Source: Kiritimatiellia bacterium
GTDB lineage: Bacteria > Verrucomicrobiota > Kiritimatiellia > UBA8416 > YA12-FULL-48-11
Reading direction: 5' to 3'
Assembly (NCBI GenBank): GCA_028716365.1
Contig: JAQUPZ010000002.1
Location: forward strand, 186,001-250,000
Length of the DNA stretch: 64,000 nucleotides
The notes beneath the pieces are model-generated. The model had not been told where the DNA came from. It saw nothing but the letters and a program-made list of their open reading frames with translations, and did not search any database. The position numbers were made by a program, and so were the translations under genes. Positions 19,310 through 28,679 of the stretch are shown piece by piece (the stretch's first letter is position 1; every line of letters starts with the position of its first letter).

Positions 19310-20500
19310 ATGCGAAATGAATTAGATAGATTTGGAAGCAATCACCTGACCCGACGTGAATTCCTGCTGGCAACCGGCGTCACGCTGTTTACCGAAACCG
19401 TTGCCGATGTCTGTGCACAACAACAGGTCAGACCGTTTTCAACTCCCGAACTGCACGAAGCCAGTTATTACGAGACACTCAAGGATAACACTATCCAGTG
19501 CGGACTTTGTCCGTGGCGATGCGTTGTCGTCAATGGGAAGCGCGGCACCTGTGGCGTACGCGAGAACCGCAATGGCAAGTACTACACGCTTGTTTACGGC
19601 CGGCCATGCGCCATGAATAATGATCCCATCGAAAAAAAACCTTTTTTCCATGTCTACCCCGGAAGCCGCGCATTCTCGATTGCCACCGTCGGATGTAATT
19701 TCAAATGCAAATTCTGCCAGAACTGGGACATTTCCCAGGCAAAACCCGAAAACATTCCGGTACAATTCAGAACACCACAGGAAATTGCCAGGAAGGCAGC
19801 GGCAGCCGGATGCAAAACCATCGCCTATACTTACAGTGAACCGATAATCTATTACGAGTACATGGCGGACTGCGCACGTGCGGCAAAGGATCTCAATATT
19901 GGCAACGTCATGGTCAGCAACGGTTCGATTAACGAAAAACCTCTTAAAGACCTTATCCCTCTGCTGACCGCAATAAAGATAGATTTCAAGGGTTTTTCCC
20001 AGCAGTTCTACGGTGATATCTGCAGCAGTAAGCTTCAACCCGTACTTGATACCCTGAAACGACTTGCCGGATCCGGACTCTGGTTCGAAATGGTAATGCT
20101 TGTGATCCCCACATTGAACGACAACATGGATGAAATCAAACGAATGACCGCATGGATCGTCAAGGAACTCGGGCAGGATGTTCCGCTTCACTTTACGCGG
20201 TTTCATCCTGATTATCAGCTCCGCAACCTGCCCCAGACACCACCCTCAACACTTTACAAGGCCAGAAAGATCGCCCTGGAACAGGGATGCCATTTCGTTT
20301 ACACAGGTAATATGCCCGGCGGCGAAGGAGAGAACACCTACTGTCCAAAATGCAGGGAAGTGGTGCTGAATCGTTACGGACATATGACAATTTCACCGGA
20401 ACTGGCAAACGGAAAGTGCCACAAGTGTGGAACATTCATACCTGGTGTCTGGGTACAGAAAGAAAAGCCGACAACAGGCACAAAAGTCCAAGGCAATTGA
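19310..20500 (+). CDS. amrS: AmmeMemoRadiSam system radical SAM enzyme with Tat-like signal
   Basis: About 396 residues. After an N-terminal LTRREFLLATGVTLF twin-arginine-like signal come CGLCPWRCVVVNGKRGTCGV, the radical SAM cysteines CNFKCKFC, and a long SPASM-free core with YSEPIIYYEYM, VMVSNG and IKIDFKGFSQQFY. A C-terminal zinc-ribbon-like CPKC...CHKC segment ends the protein. This is the AmrS family that co-occurs with AMMECR1 and Memo proteins; its substrate is not established. AMMECR1 is at 22989-23720, but no Memo gene is seen. An Fe-S SAM enzyme bearing an export signal is odd. The 3' end overlaps the convergent membrane gene by 65 bases. Confidence 0.88.
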   Translation: MRNELDRFGSNHLTRREFLLATGVTLFTETVADVCAQQQVRPFSTPELHEASYYETLKDNTIQCGLCPWRCVVVNGKRGTCGVRENRNGKYYTLVYGRPCAMNNDPIEKKPFFHVYPGSRAFSIATVGCNFKCKFCQNWDISQAKPENIPVQFRTPQEIARKAAAAGCKTIAYTYSEPIIYYEYMADCARAAKDLNIGNVMVSNGSINEKPLKDLIPLLTAIKIDFKGFSQQFYGDICSSKLQPVLDTLKRLAGSGLWFEMVMLVIPTLNDNMDEIKRMTAWIVKELGQDVPLHFTRFHPDYQLRNLPQTPPSTLYKARKIALEQGCHFVYTGNMPGGEGENTYCPKCREVVLNRYGHMTISPELANGKCHKCGTFIPGVWVQKEKPTTGTKVQGN

Positions 20501-22868
20501 CCGCAGCAATAACCATGCATGAATCCTCAATTCCTAAAACCGGGACCAGGACAACCCCCACTGCCATTGCCCCAATTGCAGCGCCAAGATGGTCAGCCGC
20601 ATCAGTGACTGCAGCAGCTGTTCTTACAGAACTGCCCGCCTCAGAATAAAGCCTGTTCGCCAGCGGGAATTCAGCACCAACCGCCCAACCAATAAGTCCA
20701 ACGGAAACGTAAATTACAATCTCGCACAATTTCATAATCATTTTCGATCCAGACACAACTGACGCAATCGCCGACAAACCAGGAATTGCCAGTGCACAGA
20801 TGACCAGTAGTACTTCGACAAGGGCCATCGATAACCAGAAGATGAAACATCCCTTTTCCGCCATATACCTGCCGGCCACGGAACCGAGAACGAGCCCAAG
20901 CATGAACACGGCAACAATCAGCCCCATCATCGAATAGATATACCCGTACAGTCCCTGGAAAATAAATATCAATATTATTTCAAGAGCCATCCCGCTAAAA
21001 CCGATAATGGCAATCAGAATACCTGCCATCAGCTTCGTCCACCTTCTTTCGAATCCATCGTTCGCACCATACGGACTGCGTGTTATTCTCACAAACAAAG
21101 CTATAAGAAACAAAAGCAAGCCGTATATGGTTATATCGGTGAGTATTTTATGAAGATTCAGCTTTTTCACTTTTTCAAAAAACGGTTCAACACCTGACCC
21201 GCTGAACCTGTTCCACAACATAAGATTATAGAAATACGTCACCGGCTTCACATTAGTATTAAGATGAACATTCACTGAACTGAATTTTTCTTCCACACAC
21301 CGGACTTTGTCGGGAGCAATTTCATCCGCGCCGAGAAAATATTTTGATTGAAAGAATTTGGTACTGATCGCGGCTCTTTCACTTCTCGCATACAGGGTCT
21401 TGCGGTCAAAAGTTAATGCCGATTCCGGTGTTCCGGCAAAAAAACGGTTTTGCGTTTCCGCTGTTACCAGCACTATCGGGAAAACATTTTTGATAGTCCG
21501 ATATACTGATGCACCTAGGTCTGCCGATTCCGATTGCAATCGTTCGGATGAATTTAACGCAGTGTAAACAAATCCGTTGTCGGCAAGAATACGCCTGATA
21601 TTACGATAGAATTCAAGGGTATAGAACCGATTGGCCGCTGCAGTCACCGGTTCCGGCGCATTGACAAGAACAACATCAAACTTTTCCATACATGACTGCA
21701 CGAATCGCGGCGCATCCTGCAGTACAAATTTCACACGGTTATCCCGGCACACTGTCTCATATTCCTTCGGTTTTATCCTGCCGACAAACCGGCCAATCGC
21801 GGAATCCAGTTCCACATAAACAAGCTGTTCAACGGGATATTTGAGCAACTCAGGAATGTCTCCTATCGGATTACCGCCTATAAGCAGGATCCTTTTTGCG
21901 GAAGGATTCTGCGCCATGATAAAATGGATACTGTGTTCATATCCGATCGGGTCAGGAAAAATGAACATCACGCGGCCATTCGCATACAGTGCAAATTGTC
22001 CCTCTGATTCCGTGATCGTAATATTTTGATAAATCGAATTTTCGCTAAGTCTGAGATGCGTCACCGTATCCCCTGCCTGTTCCTGCCCGGTACCAAGAAC
22101 ACCAAATGCCCGCCATTGCTGTTCAATGATCAATCGCTCAATATTATCAATCAATTTCGGATAAACTGGAATAACAAGGGCAGCACAGACTGCCAGAAGT
22201 ACCGGTACAGTCCGAAAAACATGCTGCTGCAAAGCAAGTATCGCCGAAGCGATAGAACCAATACACACCACAACAAGAACAATCCTGAATGGACTGCAAT
22301 TCGGCAACAAAACATAAGTCAAAACCACGCCGCCGATCATGCTTCCAATCGATTCCCACGCATATATGCGGCTCACAGAAGCAGCCGCGCCTGTTTCCCT
22401 GTGAGTGTCAAAATGCGAAACAAGTTCAGTCGCCAGAGGAAAAATCAACCCGATACAGAAACATGTTGGAAGAAAAATCAGAAAAGAACTGGAAAGAATG
22501 TTCCACAATGAAGCGTATTCGCCAACAGGAATATGAAGTATTTCCCTGATGATCCTGACGGCATAAATCTGGAAAGGCAGCAGAATGGCCATCACCAGCA
22601 GGACAATAGAAAGAAGTCTTTCGATCTTCAAACCGGCAAACCAACGATGTACGACAAGGCGTGCCGTAAACGCACCGAGGCTTATTCCTATAAACCAGCC
22701 TGCCAGAATGGTTCCTATTACAAGTTCGTTACCGAAAAAGACAACGAGCATTTCACGGAGGAAGATAACCTGGGCCAGCGTTGCAAAAGCACCCAGCAGA
22801 AACATTGCAGCAATAATCCTGACGCCACTCAAGGGTTGCGAAGTTGAATTGTTTTTATCGAGGTCCAT
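20436..22868 (-). CDS. Multi-spanning membrane protein with spermidine-synthase-like domain
   Basis: 810 residues. An N-terminal membrane block (several spans, beginning IIAAMFLLGAFATLAQVIFLREMLVVFFG, shown in part) is followed by a soluble aminopropyltransferase-like Rossmann domain. That domain holds ILLIGGNPIGDIPELLKYP, YVELDSAIGRFV, FVLQDAPRFV and DVVLVNAPEPVTAAANRFYTLEF (excerpted motifs). A second membrane block follows (LMAGILIAIIGFSGMALEI...). Such fused polyamine-synthase-like transporters are common in PVC and delta-lineages, but their activity is unproven. The canonical DxE/DxD catalytic set is changed (GGNPIGD for GGGDG), so polyamine synthesis should not be assumed. Placed between two AmmeMemoRadiSam genes. 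Confidence 0.8.
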   Translation of the reverse strand: MDLDKNNSTSQPLSGVRIIAAMFLLGAFATLAQVIFLREMLVVFFGNELVIGTILAGWFIGISLGAFTARLVVHRWFAGLKIERLLSIVLLVMAILLPFQIYAVRIIREILHIPVGEYASLWNILSSSFLIFLPTCFCIGLIFPLATELVSHFDTHRETGAAASVSRIYAWESIGSMIGGVVLTYVLLPNCSPFRIVLVVVCIGSIASAILALQQHVFRTVPVLLAVCAALVIPVYPKLIDNIERLIIEQQWRAFGVLGTGQEQAGDTVTHLRLSENSIYQNITITESEGQFALYANGRVMFIFPDPIGYEHSIHFIMAQNPSAKRILLIGGNPIGDIPELLKYPVEQLVYVELDSAIGRFVGRIKPKEYETVCRDNRVKFVLQDAPRFVQSCMEKFDVVLVNAPEPVTAAANRFYTLEFYRNIRRILADNGFVYTALNSSERLQSESADLGASVYRTIKNVFPIVLVTAETQNRFFAGTPESALTFDRKTLYARSERAAISTKFFQSKYFLGADEIAPDKVRCVEEKFSSVNVHLNTNVKPVTYFYNLMLWNRFSGSGVEPFFEKVKKLNLHKILTDITIYGLLLFLIALFVRITRSPYGANDGFERRWTKLMAGILIAIIGFSGMALEIILIFIFQGLYGYIYSMMGLIVAVFMLGLVLGSVAGRYMAEKGCFIFWLSMALVEVLLVICALAIPGLSAIASVVSGSKMIMKLCEIVIYVSVGLIGWAVGAEFPLANRLYSEAGSSVRTAAAVTDAADHLGAAIGAMAVGVVLVPVLGIEDSCMVIAAVNCLGLLCLLSAFLSVPRHQV

Positions 22869-22988
22869 AACATCAATTAAAATTACACAATGTTTACCTG
22901 TCGTAGTGGAACAAATACCAGGACAATCACCTTAGCGTCCCTTCCATCCACGGGCAGGCAGGCATGGCATAACTAATCAGTCAAATCC

Positions 22989-23720
22989 TTATTTCGACAA
23001 TCCAACGCTGGAAAAGACCTTAAACCTGGCCCCGCTCTTCCATGCATTGGAATCCATTCCCGCTTTCTCACTCAGCGAAGCCAGCGTCTGCTCTTTTGTC
23101 CACCCCTGCTCAACCGCGACCTCGGGAAGATATACAGCCCGGTACATACCCTTCTCGATAATTATTCCATGTTCGCCAACCTTGAATTCATCAAGTGATG
23201 CAATTGGAACAATCGGACTTAACAGCGAAATATGAACCTCAAGCTTCGGGAGCTCCTGCTCTGTAACCGGCCGGAACCTTGGGTCACGAAGTGCCGCATT
23301 TACGGCATTATCATGAACAGACTCGCACATGGATTCAACCGGCTGAAGCGAGCCAATACACCCCCTGAGCATTCCACGAATCTTCAGCGTCACGAAAGTT
23401 GCCGTCGGCACTTTCATCTTCTCGGTGATTGTATATTTATCAAACGAAAACTTTCCGGCACTGCCCTTCACACACCAGTTCAGAGTATCTTCCACGATCG
23501 CAAACAACGTTTTCTTTTCTTCATCGGTGAGTTCTGGCGACCATTTCCCGCTCTTATGTTCCTTGATCACTGTTGACACCTCCTGGTTTGTAGCTTTATT
23601 GACAGAAACCGATATTGCCGCCCCTGTCCCGCCTGATTTTGCCGATTCCGGCTGCTCAGCCAGTCCACAGCCTGAAAACATCATTATTATCATAACAGAA
23701 GAAACAATTGTTTTCGTCAT
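22989..23720 (-). CDS. amrA: AMMECR1-domain lipoprotein (AmmeMemoRadiSam protein A)
   Basis: 243 residues from the ATG at 23720 (AGAGGTG site upstream). The N-terminus MTKTIVSSVMIIMMFSGCG ends in a lipobox-like FSGC, so it is probably a lipoprotein. The AMMECR1 domain covers about residues 75-240: FVTLKIRGMLRGCIGSL (with the signature RGCIG), NAVNAALRDPRFRPVTEQEL, HISLLSPI and EQGWTKEQTLASLSEKAG. The cellular role of the family is unknown. A periplasm-facing copy beside a Tat-tagged AmrS suggests both act outside the cytoplasm. Confidence 0.88.
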   Translation of the reverse strand: MTKTIVSSVMIIMMFSGCGLAEQPESAKSGGTGAAISVSVNKATNQEVSTVIKEHKSGKWSPELTDEEKKTLFAIVEDTLNWCVKGSAGKFSFDKYTITEKMKVPTATFVTLKIRGMLRGCIGSLQPVESMCESVHDNAVNAALRDPRFRPVTEQELPKLEVHISLLSPIVPIASLDEFKVGEHGIIIEKGMYRAVYLPEVAVEQGWTKEQTLASLSEKAGMDSNAWKSGARFKVFSSVGLSK

Positions 23721-23817
23721 AGGCACACCTCTTGAACAGACTGAACACACCTAATAACATTGAATTCTGAAACGTTATCAGGCTATCATTATACTGAACC
23801 AAATGAAAGGAAGAACA

Positions 23818-24999
23818 ATGGAGAAAGCATTATCAACAGTAGTTATTGTTTTATTTGCCTTCAGCCTGGAGACTGTTTGTCAGGCCGGAGACACCAAACC
23901 GCTCAACCTTACATCGTCACAGCAATCAATGGGTAATCTCGGTATCTCTCTGGAAAATGAAGTTATTGCATCCGTTAACCGTTCTTTCAAATGGTTGGCA
24001 TCACACCAGAAAGAAGACGGCTCATGGTCCGATGGCAATTTCCCGGCTCTTACTGCATTGCCCGTCTGGGCTTTTACCAGAAGTTCCTACCCGGACAAGG
24101 ACAAGATCATAGCAAAAGGGGTCAAATATATTTTATCATGCGTCAAAGAAAATGGCGGTATATACAAGGAGGTTCAAGGCAGGAAAGGCGGTGGTCTGAG
24201 CAATTACAATACGGCAATTTGCATGACTGCCCTTAACGAAACAGGAGATCCTGCCCTGGTACCGGTAATTCGAAATGCCAGAAAATTCATTGCCGGATCA
24301 CAGCATTTCGGTGATGACGACTATCGCGGCGGTTTTGGATATGACCGTGACACGGAAAGAAAATATACGGACATGCTTAATACATTTTATGCCGCTGAAG
24401 CCATGGCCCGAACGGCAAATGTTGAAGATACACGCCCAAAGAACGAACAACGTGCCGACATAGACTGGAAAGAGACCGTAAAGTACATCGAGCGGATGCA
24501 GAATAAACCCGAATCAGGTGACGATAACTCCGGCGGTTTCTACTATAATCCGGGTGACCCAAAGGCCGGCGTCAGTACCAATAAGAATGGCACAATAGTA
24601 TTCCGTTCATACGGCAGTATAACTTATGCCGGCATGCTGGCGTTGATATATGCAAACGTGTCTCGTGAAGATGTACGCGTCCAGTCAGCATTCGACTGGG
24701 CAAAAAAGCACTGGACGCTTGAAGAGAATCCAGGAATGGGTGCTAATGGCCTTTATTTCTTTTATAATATTTTGAGCAAATCGCTGACTGCCTATGGTGC
24801 AAATGCCATACCTCTTAAGGACGGTTCTCTGGTCAATTGGAAAGTTGAACTTGCAAAAAAGCTCGTTTCATCTCAAAAAACGGACGCCAACACTGGTGAA
24901 GGGTTCTGGGAAAACACCCAGGGCCGTTATTGGGAAGGTAATCCTGTCCTCGTGACATCATACAGTCTCCTTGCGCTTGAATCGGCGCTTGGGAAATAA
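23818..24999 (+). CDS. Secreted prenyltransferase/squalene-cyclase-like repeat protein
   Basis: About 393 residues. GGAAGAACA precedes ATG 23818, which opens a signal peptide (LSTVVIVLFAFSLETVCQAG). The body carries alpha/alpha-toroid repeats: WLASHQKEDGSWSDG, YNTAICMTALNETGD, GGFGYD, YITYAGMLALIYANV-like and EGFWENTQGRYWEGN...TSYSLLALESAL. The catalytic DxDD of squalene-hopene cyclase is not seen. Export also argues against isoprenoid chemistry. In PVC genomes such proteins are common and uncharacterised; a binding or scaffold role is a guess. Confidence 0.75.
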   Translation: MEKALSTVVIVLFAFSLETVCQAGDTKPLNLTSSQQSMGNLGISLENEVIASVNRSFKWLASHQKEDGSWSDGNFPALTALPVWAFTRSSYPDKDKIIAKGVKYILSCVKENGGIYKEVQGRKGGGLSNYNTAICMTALNETGDPALVPVIRNARKFIAGSQHFGDDDYRGGFGYDRDTERKYTDMLNTFYAAEAMARTANVEDTRPKNEQRADIDWKETVKYIERMQNKPESGDDNSGGFYYNPGDPKAGVSTNKNGTIVFRSYGSITYAGMLALIYANVSREDVRVQSAFDWAKKHWTLEENPGMGANGLYFFYNILSKSLTAYGANAIPLKDGSLVNWKVELAKKLVSSQKTDANTGEGFWENTQGRYWEGNPVLVTSYSLLALESALGK

Positions 25000-25037
25000 T
25001 ATTCAAACATTTAAATTTCATATTTCAAGGGAACAAA

Positions 25038-25460
25038 ATGCATATAGACAGAATGGACGAAAAGGTCCTGAATGCAATCATCGAAACATTACCGCTTGAA
25101 ATCACGGTCATCGATGCCAATGACGAAGTTATCGGATGGAACCAGCACGACAAGAGGATTTTCAAACGCCCGTTGACTTCAATGGGCGCAAATTTCAGGG
25201 AGTGTCATCCTGAAGAGAGTCTGTCGAAGGTTATACAGATCGTGGACGAGATGAAAGCCGGGAAAAGGGACAAGGCTCGTTTTTGGATAGATCTCCCCAT
25301 TGGGCCTGACAAAAAGAAACACAAGATTCTGATTGAATTCCATGCACTGAGAGACTCTCAGGGTAAATACCTTGGTTGTATGGAATGCACACAAGACGTT
25401 GAAGACATACGGGCAATCGAAGGCGAAAAGAGGCTTTTAGACCGCCAAAATGGAAACTAA
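25038..25460 (+). CDS. Small stand-alone PAS-domain protein
   Basis: 140 residues forming one PAS fold: LNAIIETLPLEITVIDANDEVIGWN (excerpt), FKRPLTSMGANFRECHPEESL, then LIEFHALRDSQGKYLGCMECTQDVEDIR. It resembles the PAS domain attached to DUF438 proteins. The conserved CHP and single cysteines could hold haem or metal, but no ligand can be proved. Its stop overlaps the start of the next gene by 11 bases, so it is translated together with the DUF3137-like and LemA proteins. No output domain is present. Confidence 0.75.
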   Translation: MHIDRMDEKVLNAIIETLPLEITVIDANDEVIGWNQHDKRIFKRPLTSMGANFRECHPEESLSKVIQIVDEMKAGKRDKARFWIDLPIGPDKKKHKILIEFHALRDSQGKYLGCMECTQDVEDIRAIEGEKRLLDRQNGN

Positions 25461-26133
25461 TCTGACAATCGGGATTTTTGTAATTGGAATTGTTCTGCTC
25501 ATAGTTATCGGGATATGCAGTTATATTGCCGATAAAAAAAGACGTGAAGCCCTGAGAGCACTGGCCGCAAAATTAGGCCTTAGTTTCAATGAATCGAAAA
25601 ACTACGATCTGGCAACTCAATATTCTTTTCTCAACAAGCTTTCTCAGGGCTATAACAGGTACTTGTTCAACACATTCTCGGGGGTTTACAGGGGTGAACA
25701 GGTTTTAATATCCGATTATCATTACGAAACATATTCCACGGACTCAAAAGGACACCGGCAGACGCATCATCATTATTTTTCAATGTTCACACTTCAATTA
25801 CCAGCCACCTTCCCGGAACTAACGGTTACCCGGGAAGGTTTTCTTTCAAAAATTGCCCAGGCTCTGGGATACGACGACATTGATTTTGAATCACACGAAT
25901 TCTCCCGGAATTTCTGCGTACGATCACGTGACAAGAAATTTGCCTATGATATATGCAACGCCAGAATGATCGAATACCTGCTGAAAAACCAGGACCTCTC
26001 AATTGAAATTGAACATAATATTCTTGCGTTGGTCTTTGAATCAAAGACGGTAATGGAACAGATCGAAATGAATCTGAATCGTTTACTTGAAATACGTTCC
26101 CTTATGCCGGATTATCTATTCACGAGGATATAA
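25450..26133 (+). CDS. DUF3137-like single-span membrane protein
   Basis: 227 residues. One N-terminal membrane span (IGIFVIGIVLLIVIGICSYIA, excerpt of residues about 7-27) is followed by a soluble domain with GVYRGEQVLISDYHYET, a histidine-rich RQTHHHYF turn and a C-terminal DFESHEFSRNFCVRSRDKKFAYDI region. This resembles DUF3137-type proteins, often encoded beside LemA. The function is unknown. Overlaps the PAS gene and is 2 bases from lemA, so the three form one unit. Confidence 0.6.
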   Translation: METNLTIGIFVIGIVLLIVIGICSYIADKKRREALRALAAKLGLSFNESKNYDLATQYSFLNKLSQGYNRYLFNTFSGVYRGEQVLISDYHYETYSTDSKGHRQTHHHYFSMFTLQLPATFPELTVTREGFLSKIAQALGYDDIDFESHEFSRNFCVRSRDKKFAYDICNARMIEYLLKNQDLSIEIEHNILALVFESKTVMEQIEMNLNRLLEIRSLMPDYLFTRI

Positions 26134-26135
26134 AC

Positions 26136-26699
26136 ATGGAACCATTGATTATCGTTGGTATAATCGCGTTTTTGCCGGTTATTTATATAGTTGTAATCTT
26201 CAATACCCTGATTAGCCTGAAGAACTATATTAGAAACTCCTGGAGCAACATCGACACTGAACTCAAACGGCGTTACGATCTCATCCCCAACCTTGTAGCC
26301 ACAGTCAAAGGTTACGCCGTACATGAAAGGGAAGTCCTGGAACGGGTAACAGAACTACGTACCCGCTGTGTGGCCAATAACGGAACTCCCCGTGAACAGG
26401 CTGTCGATGAAAATCAACTCGTTGACGCACTTAAACAGTTCCTTGTTGTCGTGGAAAAGTATCCTGATCTCAAGGCAGACAAGCATTACCTGGAACTGCA
26501 GAAAGAACTGATCAACACTGAAGACCGTATTCAGGCAGCACGCAGATTTTTTAACGGAAACGTCAGGGACTACCGTAATAAATGCGAGACATTCCCGAGT
26601 AACATCATCGCCGCGATATTCGGTTTCAAACCCGAATCATTCTTTGATGTTCCACCTTCCGTCCGCGAAGTCCCGGACGTTGGAAATATACAGGGATAA
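26136..26699 (+). CDS. lemA: LemA family protein
   Basis: 187 residues. N-terminal membrane anchor (IIVGIIAFLPVIYIVVIFNT), then the conserved LemA helical bundle: RNSWSNIDTELKRRYDLIPNLV, VKGYAVHEREVLERVTELR, LEKYPDLKADKHYLELQKEL-like and EDRIQAARRFFNGNVRDYRN. Ends with the typical FPSNIIAAIFGFKPESFF. LemA proteins are anchored with the bundle in the cytoplasm and have no agreed molecular role. Third gene of the PAS-DUF-LemA unit. Confidence 0.93.
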   Translation: MEPLIIVGIIAFLPVIYIVVIFNTLISLKNYIRNSWSNIDTELKRRYDLIPNLVATVKGYAVHEREVLERVTELRTRCVANNGTPREQAVDENQLVDALKQFLVVVEKYPDLKADKHYLELQKELINTEDRIQAARRFFNGNVRDYRNKCETFPSNIIAAIFGFKPESFFDVPPSVREVPDVGNIQG

Positions 26700-26804
26700 A
26701 TTCCCGGAAATTCTCTATTGCGGCGGCATGATCTCCGGTGTATCGTTCTTGATCAGACATTTCTATCGGCCAAAGCTATAATAATCGAAAGGAGCACACA
26801 ATAG

Positions 26805-28631
26805 ATGAACAGGAAAACAGGATTGAGTTTTGCATTATTGACCTCTCTTGCGCTTTCGGCGTTTGGACAAGCCAACCCTTACGCACAACTGCCTGCTTAT
26901 GACTTCGGGAAAGATTCCACCCCTGTCATGACAATCTTACAGGAAGTCCAGAGCACCAAACCGTCGGATTACCCGCCAATTGAAACGAAACTTCTCGCGG
27001 CCATGGCAAATCCATCCGCCACTTATGCATGCAAGAAATTTGTCTGCGAAACTCTTAGAATTGTCGGCTCCGAAGCTTGCGTGGAACCGGTATTAAAACT
27101 GATGACCGACGAAAAAACTGCCGATATTGCCCGGCTCGCACTTGAAAGCAATCCTGCCAAATCCGTTGATAAGGGCCTGGTGAAGGCTTCAAAGTCAGCT
27201 CCTGTCAATGTCCAGATAGGTATTATGAATACGCTGGCTGCAAGACGCAGCGACAAACTCGCCGGTATTGTAAAGGGTAATTTGTCTTCTGGTAATCCTG
27301 ATCTGGTTAAAGGTTCCCTGCAAGCCCTTACCCGTTGCGGCTGCACCAAGGCTTTGAAAACATTGAAATCTGCGCGAGTTGCCGCCGAATTTCAACCGTT
27401 GTTGGAACAGGCACTTGTTAATGTCGCTTTTAACGTTGCCAGGGAAGGCGAGGCAAAACAGGCACTTGCCGTATTCAACGAACAATACAAAAAAGGTACC
27501 AGCCTGCCGGCGATAATTGCCGCCATGAACGGGCTTGCTGATTATAGTCCTGATGCACTGTTGATAGTCACCGGTGCGCTCAAAGATCAGCGTGAACAAC
27601 TGGCACTGGCCGCAGCAAAAGCAACTCAGCGAATGAAGGATGCGGCAGTGACAAAAGAACTTTGTACAGTATTACCAGGCTTAAAACCGTCTGTACAGGT
27701 TGCTGTTTTAAGATCTCTAGGCATACGCGCGGATAAGTCGGCCTTACCTGCAATAAAAACTGCCCTGACCAGTTCCGATGAAAAGGTTAAGGTTGAAGCA
27801 GCCCTTGCGCTGGAAAAAACGGGTGACTCAAGCGTCGTTGGTGATCTCATCGCAATGGCAATTGGCACAGGTGATTCCGCTTCGGCAGCGCAATGGACCC
27901 TTGGCATGCTCAACACTTCCGGCATAGACGACGTCATGATCAAAATGATGGAAGATCAGGATGTACAAAAGGTTCGTATAGCTGCTCTTACCCTCAAAGC
28001 AAGGGGCAACTTTTCAATAATGCCCAGGCTTCTTAAAATGGTCGAAAGTGATAAGGCTGAAATACGTAATGTTTCACTGGAAGTACTGGATGGATTTGCA
28101 AGAGGTGAAGAAATGCCGGCGCTGATCACTTTACTGCAAAAAGCCCATCAGGACAGTCGCGGCAAAATAGCCAGCGCCATCTGGAAAGCCACAAAAGGAT
28201 TATGCAAGGATGACGACGAACGTTTTACGAAGATGTGGACCAGCGCGGCAGGAAGCCCGGATGTGGCCCTTGCAGCATTATTACCATTAGCCACCGCTGC
28301 AGGCGGAGCCGCACCGCTGAAAATAATCACAGATACTCTTGCTGCAGCTAAACCCGATCTTATTGATCCGGCGACCAGAACGCTCTTCAACTGGCCGAAC
28401 AATCAGGCCATTCCTGCCATTCTTGATCTGATAAAGAAAACCACTGATGCCAAGTACAGGATCCTCGGTACACGCGCCATCGTTCGCATCTTGAACGACA
28501 GGAAATGCGGTTGGCCGGCGAAGAAAAAAATAGAAACGCTTGAACAAGTCCTGCCAATCATGGAACGCGCCGAAGACAAAAAAATGGTTGAAGATGAAAT
28601 CAAAAAGTTCAAGGAAGGACCGAAGAAATAA
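26805..28631 (+). CDS. Secreted HEAT-repeat protein A
   Basis: 608 residues with a signal peptide (TGLSFALLTSLALSAFGQA) and helical repeats through the whole mature part, e.g. VEPVLKLMTDEKTADIARLAL, LPAIKTALTSSDEKVKVEAA and MPRLLKMVESDKAEIRNVSL. It is clearly paralogous to the protein at 31422-33239: YACKKFVCETLRIVGSEAC here matches YACKKFICETLGIVGSKAC there, and the C-termini share RILNDRKC and KIETLEQVLP. No catalytic motif. It precedes an exported Gfo/Idh/MocA gene by 48 bases, as its paralogue also neighbours one, suggesting a scaffold for these oxidoreductases. Confidence 0.85.
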   Translation: MNRKTGLSFALLTSLALSAFGQANPYAQLPAYDFGKDSTPVMTILQEVQSTKPSDYPPIETKLLAAMANPSATYACKKFVCETLRIVGSEACVEPVLKLMTDEKTADIARLALESNPAKSVDKGLVKASKSAPVNVQIGIMNTLAARRSDKLAGIVKGNLSSGNPDLVKGSLQALTRCGCTKALKTLKSARVAAEFQPLLEQALVNVAFNVAREGEAKQALAVFNEQYKKGTSLPAIIAAMNGLADYSPDALLIVTGALKDQREQLALAAAKATQRMKDAAVTKELCTVLPGLKPSVQVAVLRSLGIRADKSALPAIKTALTSSDEKVKVEAALALEKTGDSSVVGDLIAMAIGTGDSASAAQWTLGMLNTSGIDDVMIKMMEDQDVQKVRIAALTLKARGNFSIMPRLLKMVESDKAEIRNVSLEVLDGFARGEEMPALITLLQKAHQDSRGKIASAIWKATKGLCKDDDERFTKMWTSAAGSPDVALAALLPLATAAGGAAPLKIITDTLAAAKPDLIDPATRTLFNWPNNQAIPAILDLIKKTTDAKYRILGTRAIVRILNDRKCGWPAKKKIETLEQVLPIMERAEDKKMVEDEIKKFKEGPKK

Positions 28632-28679
28632 TTTATTACGCTTCCTGAAGATTGATTATATTTTTAACAGAGGAAATCC

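Noticed and set aside
19439..20206. Minus-strand frame of about 255 codons inside the amrS gene
   Set aside because: Lies wholly opposite conserved AmrS motifs and has no start signal.
20436..22868. Functional spermidine synthase
   Set aside because: The usual glycine-rich catalytic motif reads GGNPIGD and the protein is mostly membrane spans; only a family-like label is justified.
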